Assembly (NCBI RefSeq): GCF_003665065.1
Contig: NZ_RCHR01000009.1
Coordinates: 23,676 to 87,675 of the forward strand
Reading direction: 5' to 3'
Length of the DNA stretch: 64,000 nucleotides
Source: Oceanobacillus piezotolerans
GTDB taxonomy: Bacteria; Bacillota; Bacilli; Bacillales; Amphibacillaceae
Positions within the stretch are counted from its first letter, which is position 1, and each line of letters begins with the position of its first letter. Below, in pieces: positions 27,321 through 36,384 of the stretch. The notes below the pieces were generated by a model, which saw only the letters and a list, made by a program, of their open reading frames with translations, was not told the origin of the DNA and ran no database searches. The translations under genes and the position numbers were made by a program.

Positions 27321-28229
27321 ATGAAACTATTGCACATTTTGAAAGAAGGAAAAATAAGGTTAGCAGTATCAACAAATAATGGGGTTCTCGACATAGTAGA
27401 AACAGGACAGGCTTATCAAGTGCAAGTACCATATACATTAAAACAACTAATTTCCCAAGAAGATGGTTTAGAAACCATTGAAGACATTATAGAGAGAGCA
27501 AGTAAAAATAATCCTGAATTATTTACCCCCGAAGAACAAATAGAGTACGGACCTAGTGTGAATGATCCGGAAAAAATTATTTGTATCGGTCTAAATTATA
27601 TCGATCATGCGGAAGAATCCAAAATGGATATTCCTAAAGAACCAATCGTTTTTAGTAAGTTTAACAATTCCCTTGCAGCTCATAATCAAGCCGTAGCACT
27701 ACCTGAAATCGCTACAAAATATGATTATGAAGCAGAACTAGTAATCATCATCGGCAAAGAAGGAAGTAATATACCAGAAGATGAGGCACACAGATATATC
27801 TTTGGTTACACGGTAGGAAATGACCTCTCAGCAAGAGATCTTCAATTCAAAAGTGGGCAATGGTTGATAGGAAAAACTTTGAATGATTTTGCTCCTGTAG
27901 GACCGTATGTAGTCCCATCATCAGTCATTAAAGATCCACACAATTTAAACATTGAGTGTCATGTAAACGGCGAAACAAGACAAAAAGCAAACACAAAAGA
28001 TATGATATTTAACTGTTACACTATTATTAGTTATCTATCGAAATATGTAACCCTTAAACCTGGAGATGTAATCTTTTCAGGGACTCCTGATGGTGTGATT
28101 TTAGGTTATCCTGAAGAAAAACAGGATTGGTTAACTCCAGAGGATGAGATTGTGGTTACCATTGAAAATATTGGGACTTTGTCTAATAAACTAGTGAGAT
28201 CAAAACATAAAGTTGCTTTGGAAAAATAA
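27321..28229 (+). CDS. Fumarylacetoacetate hydrolase (FAH) family enzyme
   Basis: A 302-aa metal-dependent enzyme. The C-terminal FAH fold starts near residue 80 with KIICIGLNYIDHAEES. Metal-binding acidic residues are in DYEAELVIIIGKEG (about 137-150) and GYTVGNDLSARDLQ, and the end has the usual GDVIFSGTPDGV. The family includes hydrolases, decarboxylases and 2-keto-3-deoxy-acid dehydratases. In this operon it likely acts after the dehydrogenase on a 2-oxo acid. RBS AAGGGAG. Confidence 0.87.
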   Translation: MKLLHILKEGKIRLAVSTNNGVLDIVETGQAYQVQVPYTLKQLISQEDGLETIEDIIERASKNNPELFTPEEQIEYGPSVNDPEKIICIGLNYIDHAEESKMDIPKEPIVFSKFNNSLAAHNQAVALPEIATKYDYEAELVIIIGKEGSNIPEDEAHRYIFGYTVGNDLSARDLQFKSGQWLIGKTLNDFAPVGPYVVPSSVIKDPHNLNIECHVNGETRQKANTKDMIFNCYTIISYLSKYVTLKPGDVIFSGTPDGVILGYPEEKQDWLTPEDEIVVTIENIGTLSNKLVRSKHKVALEK

Positions 28230-28348
28230 TAAACTATTTATATTAGAATTTATCTCAGGTTAACTGGATGTTACCTCCACAATGAAAAGATTTCGAACTG
28301 AGTTATAGCTAGCGTTAGATTTACTAACTTAATGTTGCTAAGTGCAAG

Positions 28349-28388
28349 AAAGGCACCTCAACTCTATTATTAGAGTTGAGATGCCTTT
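28349..28388 (+). terminator. Terminator of the acid-catabolism operon
   Basis: An 18-base arm AAAGGCACCTCAACTCTA pairs with TAGAGTTGAGATGCCTTT (one mismatch), loop TTAT. The distal end is T-rich. Confidence 0.85.
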
Positions 28389-28425
28389 CCTCATTCTTTA
28401 AAAGGGGTAATAAGATTTTAATAGA

Positions 28426-28575
28426 TTAAGAATCTCGGTTATTGGCCTCTCTTGCTTTGGACTTACGATACCCTCCAGCAATATCAGCTTTTTTAAATTC
28501 CTTGGTGTAGTGTACTTCCTGTGCATCTGAAAGCTGTAAATTTTTTGTTGGTTGATATTGTTGATTTCCTCTCAA
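28426..28575 (-). CDS. Small basic protein, YfhE-like
   Basis: A 49-aa reading frame below usual ORF cut-offs. It starts at TTG 28575, with AAAGGATGG about 8 bases upstream, and stops at 28426. The core LSDAQEVHYTKEFKKADIAGGYR resembles the short YfhE family of Bacillaceae (remembered pattern: LSxxQEVxYxxEFKxADRxAGY). The function of that family is not known. It is rich in Lys, Arg and Gln and has no membrane segment. It stands alone between two minus/plus gene blocks. Confidence 0.6.
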   Translation of the reverse strand: MRGNQQYQPTKNLQLSDAQEVHYTKEFKKADIAGGYRKSKAREANNRDS

Positions 28576-28745
28576 TGAAAGCCATCCTTTCTATTCTATA
28601 AAAGATAGTTATAATACTTATATACCCTTGTGCTAGGAAGGTTAAACAACGATGAAATTGTAGGGGGGTTACATTTATATGTAAATAAAAGAAGAGCTCT
28701 CATTAACTATGAGAACTCTTCTAGTGGTTCAAATCACGCTCCAAC

Positions 28746-29936
28746 TTACCTGCCGCAGCACTTCTTATACTTTTTCCCACTTCCACAAGGACATGGTTCA
28801 TTTCTGCCTATTTTCACTTTCTTTTTAGTAGTAGAAGTTGGCATCGGCTGGATCTGCTTATTGGTTTCTCCGGATAATTGTGCAGAGGTATAGCCTTTCA
28901 GGGTCCAACCTCTCGTATGACTCATCAAATCAACTATCTTACTCATTAACGCCTGAATAATCTCCATCGTACCAAATTCTAGCAGATTGGATAAATAAGC
29001 AAGAACGTCATTGGCACTATCCCCATTCTTGATGGCAATGACGCATTCTTCTGCTATTTCATCGGCTTCCGACTTATTCATATTGAAATTTTGTGTTAGA
29101 AAGTCGATTAATTGCTGGTAGCTTGGATTCCTATCCACAAAACCTGGTTCTCCAGCATTGATGATCTGCTGTTTGGTAAAAGGATAAAAGGCTACATTTT
29201 CTCTGCGCTGATGCTCTTGTATCACCTTTTTTGAATCCAATACTCGTATATTCGAGTAGAAATCATCGTTTATACTTATTCGATTGCGATAGGCACTGGC
29301 ATCTTGCATCACTGCTTCCAAATCTGCTGAATCAATATGATCTTTCGTGTGTTTTTTCAGCATGTCTGCCAATTGAGTGCTGCTTAATGCTCCGTAATAG
29401 TATAATATGCCTTGTGTCAGATTGATCCACTCTGTGTTTCTATTGATAATTGCTCTTGCATTAAGGTTATTTTTCAAGGATAGAATTTGTTGAATTAGAT
29501 CATCAGGTACTGCCAAGATGTGTTTTCCTTCAAAAGTCCCTGTATATATCAACCCGCTGGAACGAAAATAGACAATCTGTTTATCTTCTAAATTCGGTGC
29601 TGGAATTTGGCCACCACTTTCAGCGATATGTATCAGTAGTTTGAAACGTTCGTTATCCCAGAAAGCTATATCGAAATGATTGGAAATTTTATCATGTAGC
29701 AATGCGATTAAATCAGCCTTTTTTAACTGACTTGCATTTTTAACTTTTAAGCTTTTCCTTATACCATCTAACTCGCTTTTGGTATAGTTACTTAGTCCTT
29801 CCTGCAGTGTGAAAGGAATTTTTATTTCGCTCCAGTACTTTTTCTGCTGCTTTTCTTTCTTCTCTTTATTCTCCGATAACGCTTTAAACGCGTTACTCAT
29901 CGTTTTTTCTAAATCTTTGTTGATTTTTTCATTCAT
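28746..29936 (-). CDS. Protein with C-terminal SEC-C zinc motif
   Basis: A cytoplasmic protein of 396 aa. The last 22 residues form a SEC-C motif ([16 protein letters not shown]), which binds zinc as in the SecA tail. Residues about 45-90 carry a SAP/Rho-N-like helical segment ([29 protein letters not shown]), suggesting nucleic-acid contact. The middle is unrecognised. ATG 29936 is preferred, since AAGTGGTGA lies 6 bases upstream; the GTG at 29948 overlaps it. Role unknown. Confidence 0.75.
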   Translation of the reverse strand: MNEKINKDLEKTMSNAFKALSENKEKKEKQQKKYWSEIKIPFTLQEGLSNYTKSELDGIRKSLKVKNASQLKKADLIALLHDKISNHFDIAFWDNERFKLLIHIAESGGQIPAPNLEDKQIVYFRSSGLIYTGTFEGKHILAVPDDLIQQILSLKNNLNARAIINRNTEWINLTQGILYYYGALSSTQLADMLKKHTKDHIDSADLEAVMQDASAYRNRISINDDFYSNIRVLDSKKVIQEHQRRENVAFYPFTKQQIINAGEPGFVDRNPSYQQLIDFLTQNFNMNKSEADEIAEECVIAIKNGDSANDVLAYLSNLLEFGTMEIIQALMSKIVDLMSHTRGWTLKGYTSAQLSGETNKQIQPMPTSTTKKKVKIGRNEPCPCGSGKKYKKCCGR

Positions 29937-30234
29937 AACATTCACCACTTTATCTTACATTTATTGGAATTCCGATCCAATCACTTAATCTAGTATAACA
30001 AATAGATTTATAAAAATCTTTTCATAGTCCATTAGAAGTATTTACCATGGGGAGAAACTGGTAGTAAGTGTACTAAGTTTTCAAGTGAAAGTGATAACGA
30101 GATTACGAATCCTACTATAAAAAATGACAAGCAACTTACATATAAGGTAATATTATGCAAGTGCTTGTTTTAAGTCTTACTTGTAAACATTCTGAAATGG
30201 ATACCGTATATAAAATTTAAAGGGGAGAATATGA

Positions 30235-30690
30235 ATGACCCAGTATATTTATATTGCTTCACCGATGAGATTACCAGAGGGTTCTTTCGGCTTTAATCCC
30301 ATATCTCCTGAACAACCAAATGTGTTTAGAAATGAATTGGACTTTATACATTTATATTTCGAGAATAATTACGATCGTGAGTTAAAACAAAGGTTTAATT
30401 ATAGTCAACATTTTTCATATAAACATCAAGTGGGAGCATATTCCAATCAAATTCCTTTAAAGAATGTATTAAGAAAAACTCAAGAGGAAGAAAAATGCTT
30501 AACCCTTCTCTATAACTACATTGAAGAAGCTATCCAAAACAGTAACATCGTCGAGTATTTTACCTCTGTGAATGGTCAAGAAGACTTACCACTTTCAAGA
30601 AAAAGGAGTATTAACTGGCTGGATATAAAAAATCCATATGACCTAGTTCTGGAAGACCGTGAGTTATTAGAAATTACATTTTGGAACTGA
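30235..30690 (+). CDS. Hypothetical protein
   Basis: A 151-aa protein, no family recognised. It begins MTQYIYIASPMRLPEGSFG after AAAGGGGAG, is rich in aromatic and acidic residues and has no signal peptide or membrane helix. It stands alone, with about 300 bases of featureless sequence upstream (29937-30234, apart from a weak ACAAGCA/TGCTTGT hairpin near 30128-30170). Confidence 0.65.
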   Translation: MTQYIYIASPMRLPEGSFGFNPISPEQPNVFRNELDFIHLYFENNYDRELKQRFNYSQHFSYKHQVGAYSNQIPLKNVLRKTQEEEKCLTLLYNYIEEAIQNSNIVEYFTSVNGQEDLPLSRKRSINWLDIKNPYDLVLEDRELLEITFWN

Positions 30691-30796
30691 GTACGGCTCT
30701 TTTCATATTAGTGAAAGGAAAGAATATTTTAAGAAACTTTGGTGGATAGCAATATAAATGATATAATTTAAAAAATTATAACCAGGGGTGAAACTT

Positions 30797-31174
30797 TTGA
30801 TCAATAAAGTAGGTCAAATCATGCTATATGTAAATAACCAAGATGAAGCGGTTAAGTTCTGGACAGAGAAAGTAGGATTTAGTGTCATTGCAGAAGAAAA
30901 TGGTCAAGGTATGAGATGGATTGAAATTGCCCCCACTAAGAATTCGGAGACGAGTATTATTTTGCACAATAAAGAATTCGTAGCTAAAATGTCGCCTGAA
31001 TTAAATCTTGGTACACCTTCTCTAATGTTTTTCTCCGATAAATTGGAGCAATTGTATAGTGAGTTAAAAATGAAAAACGTTACAGTTGGGGAAATGGTCG
31101 AAATGCCTACAGGCAGGGTTTTTAATTTTGCAGACAGTGAAGATAATTACTTTGCGGTTATGGAAAAGAAGTAA
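30797..31174 (+). CDS. VOC-superfamily (glyoxalase/bleomycin-resistance fold) protein
   Basis: A 125-aa protein with the paired beta-alpha-beta-beta-beta units of the vicinal oxygen chelate fold: QIMLYVNNQDEAVKFWTEKVGFSV (first module) and GTPSLMFFSDKLEQLYSELK (second), ending RVFNFADSEDNYFAVME. TTG 30797 follows AGGGGTGA at 8 bases; the GTG at 30788 lies within that site. Relatives include fosfomycin-type and glyoxalase-like proteins; without clear metal ligands no activity is assigned. Confidence 0.8.
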   Translation: MINKVGQIMLYVNNQDEAVKFWTEKVGFSVIAEENGQGMRWIEIAPTKNSETSIILHNKEFVAKMSPELNLGTPSLMFFSDKLEQLYSELKMKNVTVGEMVEMPTGRVFNFADSEDNYFAVMEKK

Positions 31175-31201
31175 ATATTTAATTAGGTATAATGAACAAT
31201 T

Positions 31202-31238
31202 AGGGCGGTACTTTTATTAAAGGTATCGCCCTTTATTT
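31202..31238 (+). terminator. Terminator after the VOC gene
   Basis: Stem AGGGCGGTACTTTT with AAAGGTATCGCCCT (two wobble pairs), three-base loop, then TTATTTAT. Confidence 0.8.
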
Positions 31239-31386
31239 ATAATTGTTTTTAATTCTATTTATATAGCTTGCTGGTCTCTCTTGACTTTTATATGCTACAT
31301 ATTTAGAAAATGACTCAAAATACACTTCCTGTAAAGAAAATTCAAATAATGGTACAATATACGTATCAATTACAAGAGGTGGTTTC

Positions 31387-32304
31387 ATGAAAAAGATCAA
31401 ACTAGGCAAAAGCGACTTAGAAGTTTCAAATATATCCCTAGGATGCATGCGGTTGGGGAAATTATCAAAAAGCGAAGCAGCAGACGTGATACATAATGCG
31501 ATGGAGCTTGGTGTCGATTTCTTTGATCATGCCGATATTTATGCTGGTGGAAAATCGGAGGAAATCTTTGCAGAAGCAATCGAGATGAATCCGACGATTA
31601 GAGAGAAGATGGTTATCCAAACAAAAACTGGTATTCGAAAAGGGTATTATGATTTTTCTAAAGAGCATATCCTCCAGTCGGTCGATGACAGCCTTAATCG
31701 ATTAAAAACGGAATACATTGATGTCTTGCTTCTCCATCGTCCGGATGCACTGATGGAGCCAGAGGAAGTGGCAGAAGCATTTACGGAATTGAAGAAAAGT
31801 GGTAAAGTACGTCACTTTGGTGTTAGTAACCAAAGTCCGTTGCAGATAGAACTTTTGAAAAAATATGTGGAGCAGGATTTGCTTGTCAATCAGTTGCAAT
31901 TCAGTGTCATGCATACGGGAATGATTAATGCCGGAGTACAGGTAAATACGAAGCATGAGGGTGCTATCAATCGTGATGGCAGTATTCTAGAATACTCCCG
32001 TTTGAATGATATGACGATCCAAGCATGGTCACCGTTCCAGCACGGAAACTTTGAAGGAGTATTTATCGATAATGAGAAGTTCCCTGAAGTGAACGCAAAG
32101 CTGCAAGAAATTGGTGATAAATATAATGTGAATAAATCAGCTGCCGCTGTGGCTTGGATTTTACGTCACCCCGCGAAAATTCAAACCATTGTAGGGACCA
32201 TGAATCCGGAACGTCTCGCAGGAATTGCAAAAGCTTCCGAAATTGAATTAACGAGAGAAGAATGGTATGAGATTTATAAAGCAGCGGGTAATGAGCTGCC
32301 TTAA
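31387..32304 (+). CDS. Aldo/keto reductase
   Basis: A 305-aa NADPH-dependent oxidoreductase with the complete AKR tetrad: Asp47 and Tyr52 (FFDHADIYAGG), Lys80 (IQTKTG) and His117 (LLLHRPD). The cofactor-binding end IQTIVGTMNPERL is present. It is of the YdhF/YcsN type (starts KIKLGKSDLEVSNISLGCMRLG). No operon partner. Physiological substrate unknown; the relation to the SsuD-type gene 3 kb away is discussed in the findings. Confidence 0.88.
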   Translation: MKKIKLGKSDLEVSNISLGCMRLGKLSKSEAADVIHNAMELGVDFFDHADIYAGGKSEEIFAEAIEMNPTIREKMVIQTKTGIRKGYYDFSKEHILQSVDDSLNRLKTEYIDVLLLHRPDALMEPEEVAEAFTELKKSGKVRHFGVSNQSPLQIELLKKYVEQDLLVNQLQFSVMHTGMINAGVQVNTKHEGAINRDGSILEYSRLNDMTIQAWSPFQHGNFEGVFIDNEKFPEVNAKLQEIGDKYNVNKSAAAVAWILRHPAKIQTIVGTMNPERLAGIAKASEIELTREEWYEIYKAAGNELP

Positions 32305-32321
32305 TACCATATCCATTAGTT

Positions 32322-32347
32322 AAGCCTGCTTATATGCAGGCTTTCTT
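32322..32347 (+). terminator. Terminator after the aldo/keto reductase gene
   Basis: Stem AAGCCTGC with GCAGGCTT, loop TTATAT, then TCTTT. Confidence 0.85.
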
Positions 32348-32581
32348 TGTGAACGATTAAGGTTTTCTAAAATTTATGTTAATTGCATAAAAACTAGTTG
32401 ACAGGTAGGAATTAAGGAATTAATATATAACTAAATTTAATGGTCTATAAAAATAATGCATATTTTTCAACCCTTCTATTGAAAAATATCACTCCATGCT
32501 GCAAGTGTAGTTTCAATAAATCTAGTAATACGATGCCTTTCTGATTTTAATCATACATACAAACGTTACGGAGGTTTTATT

Positions 32582-33799
32582 ATGGAATTTAGTTATATCT
32601 CTCATCTGGAATGTCCGAAATGTCATGAAACGTATTCCGAAAATGAAATAAATCAGTTATGTAAATGCGGATCGCCATTACTGGTTCGTTATCGTCTCCA
32701 TGATGTAAAAGCGAATGTACAAAAGGAAGACATTGCAAGCCGTGAAAATAGTTTATGGAGATATCATGAAGTGCTTCCAGTGAAGGATCAAGCTAATATC
32801 GTGTCCTTAGGGGAAGGAATGACACCTCTTGTCCCATTAGAAAAACTGGGCAAGAAAATCGATGTGCCTCAGCTTTATCTGAAGGATGAGGGCGTGATTC
32901 CAACCGGCACTTTTAAAACAAGAGGTGCTAGTGTAGGAGTTTCAAAGGCAAAGGAAATTGGCGTAAAACAATTGGCAATGCCTACAAATGGAAATGCAGG
33001 ATCGGCATGGGCCCTTTATTCAGCGAAAGCAGACATTAAAGCTACCATTGTGATGCCAAAGGATGCACCTAAGATTACTAGAAAAGAAGTAGCGGTTGCG
33101 GGAGCTGAACTTTATCTGGTAGACGGGTTAATTAGTGATGCTGGAAAAATTGTTGGCGGGCTCATTGAAAAGGAAGGCATTTATGATGCTTCCACGTTAA
33201 AGGAGCCATATCGCATTGAAGGTAAGAAGACGATGGGCTATGAAATTGTCGAACAATTAAATTGGGAGGTTCCTGACGTTATTCTATATCCGACTGGTGG
33301 TGGGGTCGGATTGATTGGTATTTATAAAGCCTTGCTGGAATTAAAAGAGTTAGGCTGGATTTCCGCAGATAAGCTGCCTAGACTTGTTGCCGTACAAGCT
33401 GAGGGCTGTGCGCCTATCGTTAAGGCATGGCAGGAAGGGAAGAGAGAGTCAGAATTCTGGGAGAACTCGGAAACGGCTGCATTTGGAATTAATGTACCTA
33501 AGGCAATCGGCGACTTTCTTGTCTTGGAAGCGATCTATGAGACAAATGGATGTGGTGTTGCTGTTTCAGATGAGGACCTTTTACAGGTACAAAAAGAAGT
33601 TGCAATGACAGAAGGCAATTTCATTTGTCCAGAAGGAGCTGCTACGGTTGCCGCAGCACAAATGCTGCGGCAACAGAATTGGATTAAAGAAAGTGATAAA
33701 GTGATCTGTTTAAATACAGGGCAAGGCATAAAGTATCCGGACAGTGTTTCACTCGAAAACATCCCGTTATTGCAGCCCAATCAGCCAATCAACGGATAG
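32582..33799 (+). CDS. thrC: Threonine synthase
   Basis: PLP enzyme making threonine from O-phosphohomoserine, 405 aa. An N-terminal zinc-ribbon-like segment has Cys11, Cys14, Cys27 and Cys29 (CPKC..CKCG), as in longer threonine synthases. The PLP lysine is Lys112 in TFKTRGAS, and the phosphate-binding loop is MPTNGNAGSAWALYSAK. No hom or thrB is nearby, so this may be a second copy or work on imported precursor. It is cotranscribed with the symporter (10-base gap). I see no T-box in the 277-base upstream gap. Confidence 0.87.
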   Translation: MEFSYISHLECPKCHETYSENEINQLCKCGSPLLVRYRLHDVKANVQKEDIASRENSLWRYHEVLPVKDQANIVSLGEGMTPLVPLEKLGKKIDVPQLYLKDEGVIPTGTFKTRGASVGVSKAKEIGVKQLAMPTNGNAGSAWALYSAKADIKATIVMPKDAPKITRKEVAVAGAELYLVDGLISDAGKIVGGLIEKEGIYDASTLKEPYRIEGKKTMGYEIVEQLNWEVPDVILYPTGGGVGLIGIYKALLELKELGWISADKLPRLVAVQAEGCAPIVKAWQEGKRESEFWENSETAAFGINVPKAIGDFLVLEAIYETNGCGVAVSDEDLLQVQKEVAMTEGNFICPEGAATVAAAQMLRQQNWIKESDKVICLNTGQGIKYPDSVSLENIPLLQPNQPING

Positions 33800-33809
33800 G
33801 AGAGAATAC

Positions 33810-35039
33810 ATGAAAAAGATGAACATGCTTTCTCAAATATTTATAGCTTTCGTTCTTGCTATCATTTTTGGGATTATCTTTGGGCCCAGAATGGAGATTG
33901 TTCAGCCACTAGGTGATTTATTCTTACGTTTGATTCAGTTTATCGTTGTACCTTTAGTATTGGCTTCACTTATTACTGGGATTACGAGTCTGAACAATGG
34001 GAAGAAATTGTTATCCATTGGTGGCAAGACGATTAGTTACTTTCTGGTGACGACCTTAGTTGCCATCATGATCGGTTTAACGGTTGCCTTTATCATTTCT
34101 CCTGGTGAGGGAGTAAACCTAGAGCTACCGACAGAAGAGACGGAACCAGCGGAAATTCCTAGTATGGTTGATACGATATTGAATTTTGTTCCGATTAATC
34201 CGTTTGAATCATTGACTACCGGTAATATCATTCAAATTGTCTTTATAGCGATTGCTTTTGGAATCGCGATTATAGCTGTCGGAGAGAAGGCAAAGCCACT
34301 TGCTGATTTTTTCGAAGCACTGGCTGAAGTAATGTATAAACTAACAGGGATAATTATGAAAGTTGCCCCCATTGGGATATTCGGTATTCTAGCTCCGATT
34401 GTTGGAAGCTATGGCCTTTCCATTCTTATTCCGTTGCTGAAAATCATCTTAGCCGTTGCGATTGCCTGTGTCTTGCAGTTATTGGTTACTTATTCCATTG
34501 CGGTACGTGCCTTTGGGAAGATGAGTCCAATTACCTTTTATCGAGGAATTGCTCCTGCTGCTATTTTTGCCTTTTCCACAGCCAGCAGTGCAGGGACACT
34601 GCCTATAACTCTTAAAAATACAGAGGAGAATTTAGGTGTTTCCAAAGAAATCAGTTCCTTTGTGCTTGCATTAGGAGCTACGATGAACAGTGATGGAGCA
34701 GCTATTTACCAAGCAGTTGCTGTCATCTTCATCGCACAATTCTTTAATATTGAATTGTCTTTCATCCAGATTCTAACTGTCATCTTTATGGCAGTTGTCG
34801 TTTCAATCGGTGCAGCGGGTGTCCCAGGAGCAGGCTTAATTATGCTCACTATGGTTCTCCAAGCCGTTAATCTTCCACTGGAAGGAATTGCGATTATTGC
34901 CGCAGTAGATCGTATTCTGGATATGTTTAGAACAAGTACGAATGTGATTGGCGATGCTACTGCAGCTGTGGTTGTGCAGCAATGGGAGGATAAACGGAAA
35001 AAGCCGGGGAATGCCAAAAGAGTGGGGAATGTATCTTAA
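33810..35039 (+). CDS. Dicarboxylate/amino acid:cation symporter (DAACS family)
   Basis: A 409-aa membrane importer from ATG 33810 (ATAGGAGAG just upstream). Family marks are the serine-rich hairpin FSTASSAGTLPIT, the cation/substrate motif TMNSDGAAIYQ and the C-terminal DRILDMFRTSTNVIGDATAAVVV. Typical substrates are glutamate, aspartate, C4-dicarboxylates or serine/threonine. Cotranscription with threonine synthase favours an aspartate-family amino acid. Confidence 0.88.
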   Translation: MKKMNMLSQIFIAFVLAIIFGIIFGPRMEIVQPLGDLFLRLIQFIVVPLVLASLITGITSLNNGKKLLSIGGKTISYFLVTTLVAIMIGLTVAFIISPGEGVNLELPTEETEPAEIPSMVDTILNFVPINPFESLTTGNIIQIVFIAIAFGIAIIAVGEKAKPLADFFEALAEVMYKLTGIIMKVAPIGIFGILAPIVGSYGLSILIPLLKIILAVAIACVLQLLVTYSIAVRAFGKMSPITFYRGIAPAAIFAFSTASSAGTLPITLKNTEENLGVSKEISSFVLALGATMNSDGAAIYQAVAVIFIAQFFNIELSFIQILTVIFMAVVVSIGAAGVPGAGLIMLTMVLQAVNLPLEGIAIIAAVDRILDMFRTSTNVIGDATAAVVVQQWEDKRKKPGNAKRVGNVS

Positions 35040-35142
35040 AATAAATTAGTGAAATTACTTGATATGAATAAGTCACTATTATTAAATTAGGAGTTTATTA
35101 CTTTCTTAGAAATTCAACTATATACTGCTGATCGGTCAACCG

Positions 35143-35191
35143 AAGGCATCCATTTCTTATTTATTTATGAATAAGAGCTGGGTGCCTTTTT
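35143..35191 (+). terminator. Terminator after the symporter gene
   Basis: AAGGCATCC (35143) pairs with GGGTGCCTT with an inner TTCTTATT/AATAAGAG helix, followed by TTTTT. Confidence 0.8.
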
Positions 35192-35251
35192 GTCTTTAAA
35201 AGCAAAGCAGTTTAATAGAATAGTAAGAATACAATACAAGGAGTGATCAGT

Positions 35252-36322
35252 GTGGAAGTGTTATGGTTTTTTCCAACAGGTGGGGATGGAAGGTATTTAG
35301 GTACAACATATGGTGGACGTGAAATTGATTTACCTTATTTAAAACAGCTTGCCGGTGCAGTAGATTCTCTGGGCTACCATGGAGCTTTATTACCGACAGG
35401 GCAAAATTGTGAGGACGCATGGATTATTGCTTCGTCCCTTTTGACAGATACAGAGAAAATGAAGTTCTTAGTAGCACTTAGACCAGGTCTTATGTCTCCT
35501 ACCTTGGCTGCACGCATGGCTTCGACATTTGATAGGTTGTCTAATGGAAGGCTATTGTTAAACGTGGTTACCGGAAGTGATCCAAGGGAGCATGCAGCTG
35601 ATGGCATTCATCTGGATCATACAGGAAGATACAAACTAACAGATGAGTTCCTGGAAGTATGGAGAAACCTAATGAAGGGAGAGCAGGTTGACTATAAAGG
35701 GAAGCATTTAACTATTAAAGGGGCAAAGAATACATTTCCGCCTATCCAACAACCATATCCGCCTTTATACTTTGGCGGTTCCTCTGATATAGGCCAACAG
35801 GTAGGAGCGAAGCATGCTGATGTGTATTTAACATGGGGAGAGCCTCCTGAAAAAGTGAAGGAAAAGATTGATAAAGTAAGGAATCTAGCTAATCAGCAAG
35901 GCAGAAATATTACATTCGGTATTCGATTACACGTCATTGTTCGGGAAACAGAGAAAGAAGCATGGCAGGCAGCAGATGAACTTATCAAATTTTTAGATGA
36001 TGAAACGATCGCTGCAGCTCAGCAAAGGTTTTCCAAACAAGAGTCTGAAGGGCAAAAAGGAATGGTAGCTTTACACCAAGGTAAGAAAGAAAACCTGGAG
36101 ATTAGTCCAAATTTATGGGCAGGAGTAGGGCTAGTAAGAGAGGGAGCAGGTACAGCCCTTGTCGGAGATCCAAAGACTGTTGCGGAACGCCTTATTGAAT
36201 ATCAGGGTTTGGGTATTGATACGTTCATCCTTTCAGGATATCCGCACTTGGAGGAAGCATATCGAACAGCAGAATTACTATTTCCTTTACTGCCTATTAA
36301 GAAAGATCCTGCATTAAAGTAA
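35252..36322 (+). CDS. FMNH2-dependent monooxygenase, SsuD type (alkanesulfonate monooxygenase-like)
   Basis: A 356-aa flavin monooxygenase of the bacterial luciferase superfamily. Desulfonates organosulfonates to aldehyde plus sulfite using reduced FMN. The N-terminus [20 protein letters not shown] and the segments [19 protein letters not shown] and [15 protein letters not shown] are typical SsuD. GTG 35252 is chosen for spacing to AAGGAG. No flavin reductase is nearby. It lies just upstream of a sugar-type ABC importer instead of ssuABC, so its substrate may be a sulfonated sugar rather than a simple alkanesulfonate (inference). Confidence 0.87.
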   Translation: MEVLWFFPTGGDGRYLGTTYGGREIDLPYLKQLAGAVDSLGYHGALLPTGQNCEDAWIIASSLLTDTEKMKFLVALRPGLMSPTLAARMASTFDRLSNGRLLLNVVTGSDPREHAADGIHLDHTGRYKLTDEFLEVWRNLMKGEQVDYKGKHLTIKGAKNTFPPIQQPYPPLYFGGSSDIGQQVGAKHADVYLTWGEPPEKVKEKIDKVRNLANQQGRNITFGIRLHVIVRETEKEAWQAADELIKFLDDETIAAAQQRFSKQESEGQKGMVALHQGKKENLEISPNLWAGVGLVREGAGTALVGDPKTVAERLIEYQGLGIDTFILSGYPHLEEAYRTAELLFPLLPIKKDPALK

Positions 36323-36384
36323 GGTGAAATTGTCTTAAGGGGACAATGTAATCATAAATAAACAAAGGATATGGAGGAGATATA

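Noticed and set aside
32305..32581. Possible T-box or amino-acid riboswitch before threonine synthase
   Set aside because: No AGGGUGGNACCGCG core or specifier arm found.
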